This document shows, one piece after another, positions 18,884 through 28,811 of a DNA stretch of 64,000 nt. Positions within the stretch are counted from its first letter, which is position 1; every line of letters begins with the position of its first letter. The DNA lies in the NCBI RefSeq assembly GCF_040448675.1, contig NZ_CP159289.1, positions 2,232,001-2,296,000 on the forward strand, given 5' to 3'. Made by a program: the position numbers and the translations under genes. The notes under the pieces are model-generated. The model ran no database searches. It was not told where the DNA came from and worked only from the letters and a program-made list of their open reading frames with translations. This DNA comes from Dyadobacter sp. 676. Lineage in GTDB: Bacteria; Bacteroidota; Bacteroidia; Cytophagales; Spirosomataceae.

Positions 18884-21800
18884 TCATTTCACGCCCAGCA
18901 GGTAGTCCAGCAGCGCGTAGAAATCCTTTTCGGGAATGATATTCCGGAACTGGTCGGGCATTAACGTGTACCTGGAAGCCCTGTATTCTTTCATATCCCC
19001 CTTGGCCACCGAAAATTCCCGCCCGCCCATATCCGCGAACACCATTGTTTCACCTTCCGTCCTGCGGTAAAGGCCTGTAAGGGTCTGGTTATTTTTCAAT
19101 GTAATATTATAAGTACGAAATGCCTCAGTTATATTCCTGTTGGGGTCAAGGATTTTTTGGGTTAATGCCTTGTGGCCCCAGTTTCCGATGCCGTCGAGCT
19201 GCGGCCCCACAAGCCCTCCCGAGCCCTGGATCTGATGACAGCCGCTACAATTCTGCACAAAAACCACCTTGCCTGCATCCGAGAATGTGGTAGCCGGCTT
19301 AAAATTCGCAATGCGCGCGTCGATTAGTTTCTGACGCTCTGCACGTTCGTTCGCACCCGCGGCGAGCAATTGCTCCATCTGCGCCCGCTGACTCGCATCC
19401 GCATTGTGGGTAAGCCGCTCCTGAACGGCGATCTCGCTTGCAATATCAGTTCCCAGTTCCTCATCCCGGAAAGCATTCAGCAAATAGCCTATTCCCTCCG
19501 AGGTATTCGCCAGCACCGAAGCAATAGCGATCTGAAGGTTTCTGGCGCCGCTTGCCAGTTGCCTTTTTAAAGTTTCATAAACGGAAGGCGAAGCAGCCTG
19601 TCCCATTGTAACCGCCAGCTTCTCGCGCAATACCGGCAACTCGGCGGGATCATTGAACACGTCCGCCAGCACGTCTACATTGCCTTTTGAATCGATATTC
19701 ATCAATGCCCCGGCAGCCGCATTCCGCACGGTAAAGTCCATCCATTTTGCCCGCAAAACAGCCCGCAGCGCCGGTTGCAACGCACCGATGCGGTATTCGC
19801 CCGCGATTTCCGCTGCCGCTATTCTTTGTTCGGAAATAACGGAAGGTCCCTTTTCGGGAATGCTTACCACCGCTGGTTCAAATTGCCCGATGCCGACAGA
19901 ACCAGTCCGGGAACTGTCCACAACTTCAATATAGCCCATTTGACCTGCATAGCCCGACAAATCGAACGTCGCTTTGCGGATAAGATCTTTGTATTCCATA
20001 GGTGCCGTATGATTGCTACGGTACGCCCCAACTACTTTTTCACTATCGGCCAACCTGATTTTCACTGAATTTTTCGACACGCCCGTTCGCTCCGGCCTGT
20101 TATGCACATCATTATCGAAAACATTCATTTTCAATGTTTCCGGTAACCTGAAAGGCACCGAATACAACGCCGACTGCGGTCCATAGCCTCCTTTTTCGCT
20201 TAATATGATGCGGAAAGGTGGCATGACATCCACCAGAAACCGCTCCGAAACCATCCACGAATTCACCGGATCGGCGTTCCTGGCGGCTTTTCTGATTTTC
20301 CAGGTTTCCGTTTCCTCCGAAATATCGTTTAAGAACTTCCCGGCCAACCGCTGCCCCCAGGCAACCATTTTCGGGCTGGGCAATGCACCGCTCTGCCGGA
20401 TACCAGCCTGGATGGTCCGGTACAGCGAAAGTTGCTTATCGGGCTCACTTCCGAATTTCGCATCGATCAGATCGATCACTTTTTCGATCTGATACGGCGC
20501 TGCCAGGCGGCCGATGTATTCAAGATTATTCAAAAGGTCTTTTGGGGCCGGATCGTGCGTCAGCGTGTAGTGAAGAACAAATGATGCTCCGGCCGGCGAT
20601 TCGACATCAAGCAATGCCCTGTTAAGCAGTTCCAGCTGACGATCGTTCCAATGCATCGCCGGAAGCCGCCACATCACGCTGGTATTTTTAAGGTTGTTCC
20701 GAATGCCCAGCAGGGCCGTGTAACGAAGGTGACTGTCTGTCTCCGGTGTTTTTTCATACAAATCCATCAATAACGGCAGGTTTTCGGGTCTCGGGAAATG
20801 CATCAGGACCTCCGCTGCGGTCCGTTGGATAAACGGGTCATTACTTTTCAATGCCGAGGTAACACGGCGGTAATGCGCCTCGGAAAGGGCACCGCGTTCG
20901 TTCAGAATGCGCAATGCGTGGATCTTTATGACCTGCTCGCGATGCTCCAGCGCATTGCCCAGCAGGCCGTCGTCAAGCGCTGCAAGCCGGTGCAATATCC
21001 ATAATGCGTGCACATAGGAGGTCGGATCGGGAGCTTTGGCAGTTAAAACAGCCCTTACCGGACCAACCGCCTTTTCCTTCCACGTATCTACCAGCCTGTC
21101 GGCCACTTTCAACCGTGTGTTCAGTTGCGGATGTTTCAATCCTTCCAATAACTGATCGATCGTAGCCGTCGCCCAGTCGGTCACCGGGAGATTGTGGTGC
21201 GGTTCGGCACCTTTATATGTCACCTTCCAGATCCGGCCGCTTACCCTGTCGCGACCGGGGTGGTTCAAAGCGACTTCGTAATGTCCGATGATCCGGTTGT
21301 AAAAATCGGCGATATATAGGGCGCCATCCGGCCCTACCTTGATATCGACCGGCCTGAACCACGGGTCTTTGCTTACCAGAAACGGCTCTTCTTTCTTCGA
21401 CGACGGCGTAGAACCATTGAAAGTAACTGTATTACGGTCGATACGGCAGGTGACCACATCGCCGGTAAAGAAACTATTCCGGTACTTTGCGGGATACTGC
21501 ATTCCTGTGTAATAAACCAGCCCTGCCAGTGCGGTAGAGCCCAGGTCATAGGTCATCATAGCAGGTGCGAACCCAAGCCCGACGGGCGCCTTTTTTGCCA
21601 AAATGCGGGTACTCTCCACCAAAAATCAGCTGTGTAATAGGCTTTGTATGGCAATCGACCGAATACAAATATCCTCTTTCGTCATAAGCATAGCCAAACG
21701 GGTTCACACGCCCGAACGTAGTCTGTTCCACATGACTGCCATCCATTTTTACTCTGAAAGTATTTCCCGAATTCATCCTGACTGAATCGCCATCCGTTCC

Positions 21801-22457
21801 CGCCACAGCCGAAACATTGGAAAACCCGTGACAGGCATGCAACCAGCCGTCGTACCCGCGCACGAGGTTATTAACCATGCCGTGCGTATCCTTATGCCCG
21901 AAACCGCCTAACAGGATTTCCCGGCTGTCGGCCTTACCGTCGTTATCGATGTCTTTGAAATGGTAAAGATTGGGAATGCTGTATGCGATCGCACCGTCGG
22001 CTACGGGCATAATACCGATCGGAATATTGAGGTTGTCATCGAAATGCGTGAAAGTATCTGCCCGACCGTCGCCGTTCTTGTCTTCGAGGATTGTAATGCG
22101 GTCTTTTCCGTCGCCTTCGCCGGCCGCCATGGGGTATTCCGACGATTGTGTCACCCACAACCGGCCGCGGTCGTCGAATTCCATGTTCATCGGCTTGGTG
22201 ATGTCAGGCTCTGAGGCGAAAAGCGTTACCTCGAAACCTTCCGGCAAAATAAAGCTGAGACGCTCTTCTTCCGGTGTTTTGAAACCTGCCGTACGGATAT
22301 GCTCTGCATAAATGTCTGTGCCGGTCTGCCGGGGCACATTCGCGGCGCTAACATTCGGGCCGGACTTTTTAGGAGGTTTACAACTTTGCGAAGGAAACAG
22401 CAGAGAGGCCGTCAGCAATGACAGACCAATTCTGAAAGTAATTCGGAATGGCGGCAT
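18884..22457 (-). CDS. PVC-type haem-binding dehydrogenase-like lipoprotein with HEAT repeats and cytochrome c (frame broken at 21591-21596)
   Basis: Joined length about 1190 residues. Start 22457 gives MPPFRITFRIGLSLL and a lipobox near FPSQSC. The N-terminal part is the membrane-bound dehydrogenase propeller (LPEGFEVTLFASEP, WVTQSSEYP, NGDGRADTF, PFGYAYDERGYLYSVD). A long HEAT-type helical repeat region and a galactose-binding-like stretch follow. The C-terminus is the Planctomycete-type haem domain with CSGCH, the GPQLDGIG segment and LMPDQF as the distal methionine region. It is presumed to oxidise a sugar or derivative and pass electrons to the respiratory chain. The two frames (21546-22529 and 18884-21622) join as HFGKKAPVGLGFAP when one A of the coding A6 run is removed. 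Confidence 0.8.
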
Positions 22458-22560
22458 ACGATCGGAAAGGGAAAAGCAGGGTTGAGGATTTCGTTGAATA
22501 GTATTGGTCAATAAACTCGCGCCGGGCACTATTTTACTATGATAGTGGGTATTATAATTG

Positions 22561-22606
22561 AAAAAAATCCGGGCTATGATGCCATCGCTGGCTGGCCATA
22601 GCCCGG
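22561..22606 (-). terminator. Intrinsic terminator of the S74/T9SS gene set
   Basis: Read on the minus strand, CCGGGCTATG (22606-22597) pairs with CATAGCCCGG (22578-22569), a perfect 10-bp stem, followed by seven T (22567-22561). It lies 12 bases after the stop of the minus-strand gene ending at 22618. Confidence 0.85.
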
Positions 22607-22617
22607 AACACGCCGTA

Positions 22618-23614
22618 TCAATATTTTACAAAATGTGTGCGTTCGGATGATCCGTCTAGATACTCGATTTTTAAAATGTAGTTGCCGGGTTTTAAGCTTG
22701 TCAGCTGCATATGTTTTTCTCCCGAAATTTCCGCTGAACGACGCTCCGCGATCACATTGCCACTCGCATTCATGACACTCATTTTGGCTACCTTCGACCA
22801 GTCCTTAACATCCATTTCAAGCCGGTCGGCAGCCGGGTTCGGAAACACCGACAATGCCTTTCCGTCCCACGAAACCTTCCTGAGCTGACTGAATGCGAAA
22901 GTCCCGTCGCGATCGACCATTTTCAGACGGTAATAATTGTTTCCGGCAATGGGCGCATTGTCCGAATAACCATAGTTATTCTGCACCTTGCTATCTCCCG
23001 CCGACTGAACACGGCCAAGAATTTTCCAGTCTTTTGCGTTGTGGCTGCGTTGGATTTCAAAAAAAGTCGCTGTTCGTTTCCGAAGACGTCTTCCAGCACA
23101 GCTGCACATTCCTTCCCTCCTTCTCCGCCTCGAATCCGACGAGCGTCACCGGCAATACGCTTTGCGCGTTCACGAGCGTGAGCAATCTGATATCCAGATC
23201 GGCTACATCCTTGGACACTAGATGCTTCCCCAAGTCGCGGGCACTACCCGACATTGTCACAAATCCCGACTCATCCGACCACGAATTCGCCAATTCCAAC
23301 AGCGACTCCGCGTTCCCATTCAACTCCGCCGGATCATAAATCACGCCTACATTACCGCTGAAATTGATGGGATTGTTGAAAACATACTTCTTCTTAATAC
23401 TCGCATTAGGATTTCCCGGCACAGCGGTGTGCTCTACCATGAGGGAATAGTTGTTGCTCAGGTTGAGGTCTTCGATGGGGTTCAACACCAGGCTGTCTAC
23501 TGAAAAGGTGGTTCCGATTTTGACGTACAGGCTGTTGCCTGTTACAAACTGCGCCCTGACCGCGAGGCTTGTCACCGTCAGGAGCATGCATGATAACAAA
23601 GTCTTGCAATTCAT
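22618..23614 (-). CDS. T9SS-secreted protein (frame broken at 23059-23065)
   Basis: Joined length about 331 residues. The signal peptide MNCKTLLSCMLLTVTSLAVRA precedes a beta-rich domain. Then comes the VTLVGFEAEKEGRNVQLCWK type of linker domain that very often precedes sorting domains in Cytophagales, and a T9SS domain starting LSVFPNPAADRLEM and ending in THFVKY. The frames 23057-23614 and 22618-23109 fuse as NSDFFEIQRSHN when one T of the coding T7 run is removed. It lies 28 bases after the third S74 paralogue and has the terminator of the set behind it, so it is probably co-expressed with those genes. Confidence 0.75.
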
Positions 23615-23642
23615 AATTATTTATAATAGGTGTGAGTGAAAA

Positions 23643-24710
23643 CTATTTCTTGGTTAGCAGTGTCCTGCTTTTTCTCGGACGGACCAATGCAAGCTGAGAT
23701 TTGATACTTGCAACCTCGGCCCTCAGCGCGTCGTTCCTTTGCCGCAATTGCTCGGTGCGTTTAACCAATGCCTGAATGGCAATGAGATTAACCCCGTCAA
23801 AATCAGCCTGATTAATAGTTGTATCGTTACCAATCGTCCCATACGCATCGTGCCCGAATGCCTCGAAGAAATCCTGCGCCATCGGGCCGTAATGCCGAAA
23901 AATTTTAGGGTCCTGGCCTTTGTAGTTCCAGGAGGTCAACTTCGTAGCACCGATCTTTTTCAGAAAAGCCTCCCCGTCAACGGGCGAAAAATTCTCCTTC
24001 TTGTTAACATCGGATAATACCTGCCAGGAGTTACCACCGGCCTGCAACGTCATCCCGACCGTCTGATTATCGTTTGAAAACAACTGATACCCGCCTGCAA
24101 ACCGCATGGATAGCTGGTTTTCCGCATTACTCTTCAACACCGCGCTTTTCGTGTTATCACCAAAAACGAAGGAGCCTTTTTTGCCGTCGGACGACACCAT
24201 ATTTCCCAATGCCACCGAATTGTCGCCACTTGCCGTAGCGGACACACCGTGCACAAATGAGTACGCACCCGACGCAATGGTGTTTTCACCACTGGCAAAC
24301 GATGCTTTACCGGATGAGAGCGTTCTCAATCCCAATGCCGTGGCACCCAAGCCGGGAGCCGACACTTCAAAGCCGCTGGCAAATGAATAACTGCCGATCA
24401 CCTGCGGATCCAGCCCACCGTTTCCGGTACGTTCACCCAACGAACGAAATGCCCCTTTGTCGTGAAACCATTTCATCTTATGCTCCACCGAATCGGGAAA
24501 ACTAGGATCATAATATGGATTCGTTTCCGGCTTCATACGCTTACTGGTCGACAATATCGACCCATCATGAACATGCAGCAGTTCATTCGGTTGCGTGGTG
24601 CCCACTCCTACCTGCGCGAAACCTTTACCAGGCAAAACGACGAGCGCAACCGCTGCCAGCATACCTATATTCCACATTTGATGACGGAGGTCAGCAAAGA
24701 GATTCTTCAT
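23643..24710 (-). CDS. Secreted head-repeat protein with S74 chaperone domain, copy 3
   Basis: 355 residues. A signal peptide ends near GKGFAQ; the mature start VGVGTTQPNELLHVHDG is shared with the other two copies. The middle has short left-handed-helix repeats (SGKASFASGENTIASGAYS, ASGDNSVALGN) as in YadA-type heads. From about residue 235 it has an intramolecular chaperone (peptidase S74) domain: SDVNKKENFSPVDGE, WNYKGQDPKIFRHYGPMAQDF, YGTIGNDTTINQADFDGVNL. The C-terminus is a predicted coiled coil with a basic end. In phage tail spikes this domain trimerises the protein and then cleaves itself off. The invariant Ser/Lys pair is compatible but was not verified. Probably a trimeric surface or periplasmic protein. 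Confidence 0.75.
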   Translation of the reverse strand: MKNLFADLRHQMWNIGMLAAVALVVLPGKGFAQVGVGTTQPNELLHVHDGSILSTSKRMKPETNPYYDPSFPDSVEHKMKWFHDKGAFRSLGERTGNGGLDPQVIGSYSFASGFEVSAPGLGATALGLRTLSSGKASFASGENTIASGAYSFVHGVSATASGDNSVALGNMVSSDGKKGSFVFGDNTKSAVLKSNAENQLSMRFAGGYQLFSNDNQTVGMTLQAGGNSWQVLSDVNKKENFSPVDGEAFLKKIGATKLTSWNYKGQDPKIFRHYGPMAQDFFEAFGHDAYGTIGNDTTINQADFDGVNLIAIQALVKRTEQLRQRNDALRAEVASIKSQLALVRPRKSRTLLTKK

Positions 24711-24761
24711 ATTTTTTTAAAATAATAGTGTGAAAAATTTTTAATCTATTGGTAAACAGAT

Positions 24762-25832
24762 CTATTTGCGAGCAATCACCACCTTCTGATAGGGCTCCGC
24801 CTGCCGCTTTCTAACCAGCGATAGCTTCGCCCGTAGCGTTTCCACCTCGGCTGCCAGCGCATCATTGCTCTTTTCAAGAGCATCAGTTTCGTGAATCAGC
24901 TGCTGGATAGCGACAAGCGTCACTCCGTCCAGGTCGGCCTGATTGATCGCCGTTTTTGAGCCGATCGTCCCAAATGCGTCCTTGCCGAATGCCTTGTAGA
25001 AATCCTGCGCCATGGGGCCGTAGTGCCGGAATGCCCTCGCATTCTGGCCTTTGTAATTCCAGGAAGTAAGCGGCATTTTTGAAATGCTTTGCAGAAATCG
25101 GTCACCGCGAACGGGAAGAAAATTCTCCTTTTTTCTGGCGTCCGACACCACTGTCCAGGCATTATTGCCAGACGAGAGGAGCACTCCTACGGTAATCGCG
25201 GCATTGGAATAGAACTCGTAACCGCCAGCAAAAACCGCTTTGAACTGGTGATCCGTAGTGCTTTGCGCATTGAAACTGCTGTGCCCAAAGATCATGCACC
25301 CGACCTGACTATTATTTTCAAGGTTGGTACCCATTGAAACGCAGTTTGGACCACTTGCAATGGTTGAATAACCCTGGGCAAACGTCAAATGATAGCCAGA
25401 AACCACTCCCCAGCCACTTGCAAAGGCACCCGTTTGTTCAGCATGGGCTCGCAACCCAAAAGATGAGCCGCCTGTTCCGCGCGCAATGTTATCATAACCT
25501 GCCGTGAAAGAAAACCTGCCTGAATTCAATGTATCAATGCCGACACTGTAAAAGCCCTTACCCAGAAACCGGACAGCGGCCTTATCATGCATCCATTTGA
25601 ATGCGTGCTGCACGGAATCATCGTCATTATAAACCGGCGCATAAAACGGGCTGGTTTCTGGCGGCAATTTCGATGTAATCGAGAGTACCGTACCTCCATG
25701 AACGTGCATTTGCGCCTGGGGCACCTTCACGCCGATTCCCAACTGCGCCTGTGCCATTCCTGATAAAAGGCAACAAGTTGTAATCAGCGCAACCGTAAAT
25801 TTCAACTGTTTCATCATAATGTGCGCTTTCAT
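24762..25832 (-). CDS. Secreted head-repeat protein with S74 chaperone domain, copy 2
   Basis: 356 residues, paralogue of the flanking genes. The start codon at 25832 overlaps the stop of copy 1 (ATGA), pointing to translational coupling; the ATG at 25817 (MMKQLKFTVAL) gives a more usual signal peptide and cannot be excluded. It has the mature start LGIGVKVPQAQMHVHGG and a central repeat region with ASGWGVV, FAQGYSTIASGPN and SMGTNL. The S74 domain has SDARKKENFLPVRGD, so Arg replaces the Asn of the other copies, and HYGPMAQDFYKAFGKDAFGTIGSKT. It is the most divergent of the three. C-terminal coiled coil as in copies 1 and 3. Confidence 0.75.
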   Translation of the reverse strand: MKAHIMMKQLKFTVALITTCCLLSGMAQAQLGIGVKVPQAQMHVHGGTVLSITSKLPPETSPFYAPVYNDDDSVQHAFKWMHDKAAVRFLGKGFYSVGIDTLNSGRFSFTAGYDNIARGTGGSSFGLRAHAEQTGAFASGWGVVSGYHLTFAQGYSTIASGPNCVSMGTNLENNSQVGCMIFGHSSFNAQSTTDHQFKAVFAGGYEFYSNAAITVGVLLSSGNNAWTVVSDARKKENFLPVRGDRFLQSISKMPLTSWNYKGQNARAFRHYGPMAQDFYKAFGKDAFGTIGSKTAINQADLDGVTLVAIQQLIHETDALEKSNDALAAEVETLRAKLSLVRKRQAEPYQKVVIARK

Positions 25833-26875
25833 TTTTTACTAATCAAAACCCGCTTGTTCTTCGACCGCTTATTCCGGATGGACAATTGCGCCTTCACCTC
25901 TGCCAGTTCCGCCCGCAAGTCGCTGTTCACCTGATCCATCCTACGAATCAGCGCCTGAATTGCGACCAGGTTAACACCGTCGAAATCCGCCTGGTTGATC
26001 GTCGTATCGTTCCCGATCGTGCCGTACGCATCCTGCCCGAACGCCTTGTAAAAGTCCTGCGCCATGGGCCCGTAATGCCGGAATTGCTTCGGATCCTGGC
26101 CTTTATAGTTCCAGGAAGTCAGGTTCATTTTACTGATCTTTTGAAGGAAGTCTTCCCCGTTGACCGGGGCGAAGTTCTCTTTTTTATTGACGTCGGAGAT
26201 AACCGACCACGCGTTGGAACCAGACGACAATTGTGCCCCTATATTTGCTGCATTGTTGGTAAATAACTTATATCCTCCTGAGAAGCCCATTATCATTTGA
26301 TGATCCTTGTCGTTCGTCACTCCCGAGCCAAATACAAAAGATAAATAGTGACCGTTTGTAGAAACCTGATCACCAATTGCGACCGAATTAGTACCATTTG
26401 CCACAGCATTGGTACCAACAGCAAAATCGTTAGATGATATCGCATTAGCCTGAAACCCAGCCGCAAAAGCTGCCCTTCCCTGAGCAGATGACCTCAACCC
26501 GAAAACCGCGGCGCCAATACCAGAGGCAAAACTTTCAAAACCCGAGGTAAGAGAAAACTGGCCTGTATGCTGATTGAAAAATGTCGGGTCAAAAAATTGC
26601 GAATTCATTCCTCCTCCGAAACTCACCAGCGCGCTGCGATCCTGAAACCATTTCATAAAGTACCGAAGTGAGTCCGCTGTTGGATCGGACCCATAAAACG
26701 GGCTTTCTGTAGAATCGATAACCGGACTAGTGACAAGAAACGAACCTTTCTCAACATGCAATTTCTCCACCGGCGTTTCCGTGCCTATACCCACCTGGGC
26801 AAAGGCCAAGTTCCCAGACAAACCGAGAACTAACGCTCCCCAGATTACCCATTTTAGATTTCTTAATTTTTCCAT
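25829..26875 (-). CDS. Secreted head-repeat protein with S74 chaperone domain, copy 1
   Basis: 348 residues from ATG 26875 (MEKLRNLKWVIWG, giving a normal signal peptide ending LAFAQ); an upstream ATG at 26902 adds nine residues and is less likely. Head-type repeats are SGIGAAVFGLRSSAQGRAAF, NDFAVGTNAVANGTNSVAIGD. The S74 domain is SDVNKKENFAPVNGEDF, WNYKGQDPKQFRHYGPMAQDF, GTIGNDTTINQADFDGVNLV, followed by a short coiled coil and a basic tail KNKRVLISKK. First gene of a four-gene set ending at the terminator 22561-22606. No phage genes accompany it, so the domain has been taken into a host secreted protein. Confidence 0.75.
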   Translation of the reverse strand: MEKLRNLKWVIWGALVLGLSGNLAFAQVGIGTETPVEKLHVEKGSFLVTSPVIDSTESPFYGSDPTADSLRYFMKWFQDRSALVSFGGGMNSQFFDPTFFNQHTGQFSLTSGFESFASGIGAAVFGLRSSAQGRAAFAAGFQANAISSNDFAVGTNAVANGTNSVAIGDQVSTNGHYLSFVFGSGVTNDKDHQMIMGFSGGYKLFTNNAANIGAQLSSGSNAWSVISDVNKKENFAPVNGEDFLQKISKMNLTSWNYKGQDPKQFRHYGPMAQDFYKAFGQDAYGTIGNDTTINQADFDGVNLVAIQALIRRMDQVNSDLRAELAEVKAQLSIRNKRSKNKRVLISKK

Positions 26876-26993
26876 CGTGCGTGATTTGTAAAAGTTTGAC
26901 ATTGAACATCTTTAAAATGCCCGAATGTCAATCAATTGCATTAGAATCACACTGATCGATAGCCGAATGGCACATTACGATTATTTACCGGAA

Positions 26994-28784
26994 TCACGGC
27001 TTATACCGGTAATTCCCCCGCCCCGCTGGCGCCGCATCCCCGCTCAGCCAAAAATCCATCACATCGCCGTCATGCTGCATATTATCACTCCATTTGAATT
27101 CAAAATCCGGCTCGCCCGAAATGCCCAGCATGGTTTTGGGAACCTTTAATTCCAGCTTGTTTCCTGAAACAGAATAGTCGATTTCTCCTGCCTTTTGCCA
27201 GTTCCACGCAGCATCGGTTTTCTCGACAATGGCTTTCTCCCCAGGGTTAATGCGGTTTATAATCACATCATAACCCTCCCAACCCGTGTTCTTGTCGCGA
27301 TCGGTGTTGATAAAAAGCCGCATCCAACCCGGATCGGTGCGCGGACTAAGCGGTTCGGCTGTTTCTGCGTAGAAATAGATATTGTCCCGATCCCGCGCGA
27401 CTTTGGCGCTGACAATGTCATTTCGACCGGTACTATTCCGGTATACCATGCTTCCCCAACCCGGACTGTTCCGATGGACGGTGCTGCCTTTATGGGCGTT
27501 GAACGCCGGTGAGATATCCTCCCATTCTTTAAACTGCCCATCGATTTTAACTGTGACCGGGGCAGAAACCGGCTGGCGTGGCGGCAAACCTTTGAAACGG
27601 CGGATGTTGGCAACCATCTGATAATAGTAATTATCTCCGTGCCCGCCTTTCATCGGCTCGATATCCCGGCTTCCCTCCTGATCGAACTCGTCGGGGAATG
27701 CATTGGTCTGCTGCTGCCAGACGTCGTATCGCCCGGCGATCCATTCATTCCAGCCCGTGATAAAGACGAGTTCCGGGTTGATTTCCAATGCGCGGTCCCA
27801 TTGTTCCTGAAAGTTATGGCCATAATTGACAGCCCCCGGTTCGGTGATATGCCCCTTTGCGTGGGTATAGCTGCGCCCGAACGAACCGGTCGCATTCAAC
27901 GCGGTGAGGCCGCGCTCTTTGGTCCAGTTCTGAGCGACGCCTACCGTAGCCTGCTCAAAACTGCCATCGGCATTCTTTTTAAAACCATGCTGTGGATAAA
28001 TTTCCAGCCAACCCCAGTGATCGGGTTTTTCAGGGCCCTTATTGTACACCGGCTGCCCGGGCCGGAATGTGAAGAATTCACGCATTTCCTTTTCGAGCTC
28101 CGGTTGGGATGGCTGACCTTTGATGGTTTCGGTAAATGCGGGATCGGCCATGATGAATGGCTTTCCCTTCCATTGAAACCATAAATCCTTGTATTTACCC
28201 GGCTTATAAAGGTCCCGGTAAATTTCACGGATGATCTCTTTCCCGCCGTCGCTTACCCAAAATGGGAGCATAAATGCAATCTGCGGGGTTTTGACGCCGT
28301 CCTTTCGGGCCTGGGTGAATACCTCACAAAGTTTCATGTACGACTCCTTCCAGGTGATATTGCCATTGGTACAATCAAAAATGATCATATCCACGCCTGC
28401 ATCGGCGAGCATTTCGGCGTGCTTGCGCAATACCCATTCGTCAGTGTCGATGTAATACCCAAACAACGGTTCTGCCCAGAACCACGGACTATTCCGCTTC
28501 GGCCAGATCGGGTTTTTGAAATCATGAATGGCCTTCGGATCGCGGACCAGATATTCGGTGACATTCAATGGCGGATTGTTCTTCGCCTGCTGCGTATGCC
28601 ATGTCCAGTAGAACAGGCCCACGAATTTGCCCTTTTTCAAATCGCCGGCCTGCTCCCGGTCTGGCAGCCTGCGACCGACCGCGTCGGTAGCCGTGACGTC
28701 GGAAGAGTAGTTTTGGGCAAATGTATTCGTAATGAAATGCCCTGAAAGGCAAATCCACAAAAGAGAGAAGTATTTCAAATTCAT
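26994..28784 (-). CDS. GH71/GH99-like secreted glycoside hydrolase with C-terminal CBM9-like domain, copy 2
   Basis: 596 residues with signal peptide ending TNTFAQ. The barrel shows KFVGLFYWTWHT, ADAGVDMIIFDCTN, HWGWLEIYPQHGF and the ITGWNEWIAG strand, whose Trp-Asn-Glu-Trp is shared by GH71 (alpha-1,3-glucanase) and GH99 (endo-alpha-1,2-mannanase) relatives; the Glu is a candidate catalytic residue. From about residue 425 a CBM9-like or DOMON-type beta domain follows (IDGQFKEWEDISP, DRDNIYFYAET, LFINTDRDKNTGWEGYD). It is about half identical by eye to the gene upstream, and the two flank a 64-bp tandem repeat array. Linked to the SusC/SusD genes, so it probably cuts the glycan imported by them. 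The substrate is uncertain. Confidence 0.75.
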   Translation of the reverse strand: MNLKYFSLLWICLSGHFITNTFAQNYSSDVTATDAVGRRLPDREQAGDLKKGKFVGLFYWTWHTQQAKNNPPLNVTEYLVRDPKAIHDFKNPIWPKRNSPWFWAEPLFGYYIDTDEWVLRKHAEMLADAGVDMIIFDCTNGNITWKESYMKLCEVFTQARKDGVKTPQIAFMLPFWVSDGGKEIIREIYRDLYKPGKYKDLWFQWKGKPFIMADPAFTETIKGQPSQPELEKEMREFFTFRPGQPVYNKGPEKPDHWGWLEIYPQHGFKKNADGSFEQATVGVAQNWTKERGLTALNATGSFGRSYTHAKGHITEPGAVNYGHNFQEQWDRALEINPELVFITGWNEWIAGRYDVWQQQTNAFPDEFDQEGSRDIEPMKGGHGDNYYYQMVANIRRFKGLPPRQPVSAPVTVKIDGQFKEWEDISPAFNAHKGSTVHRNSPGWGSMVYRNSTGRNDIVSAKVARDRDNIYFYAETAEPLSPRTDPGWMRLFINTDRDKNTGWEGYDVIINRINPGEKAIVEKTDAAWNWQKAGEIDYSVSGNKLELKVPKTMLGISGEPDFEFKWSDNMQHDGDVMDFWLSGDAAPAGRGNYRYKP

Positions 28785-28811
28785 GGTACTGTAAATTAAT
28801 CGATATTATCC

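Noticed and set aside
22618..26875. Prophage remnant, because of tail-fibre S74 domains
   Set aside because: The proteins have host signal peptides, are followed by a T9SS cargo gene, and no capsid, portal, terminase or integrase gene is near.
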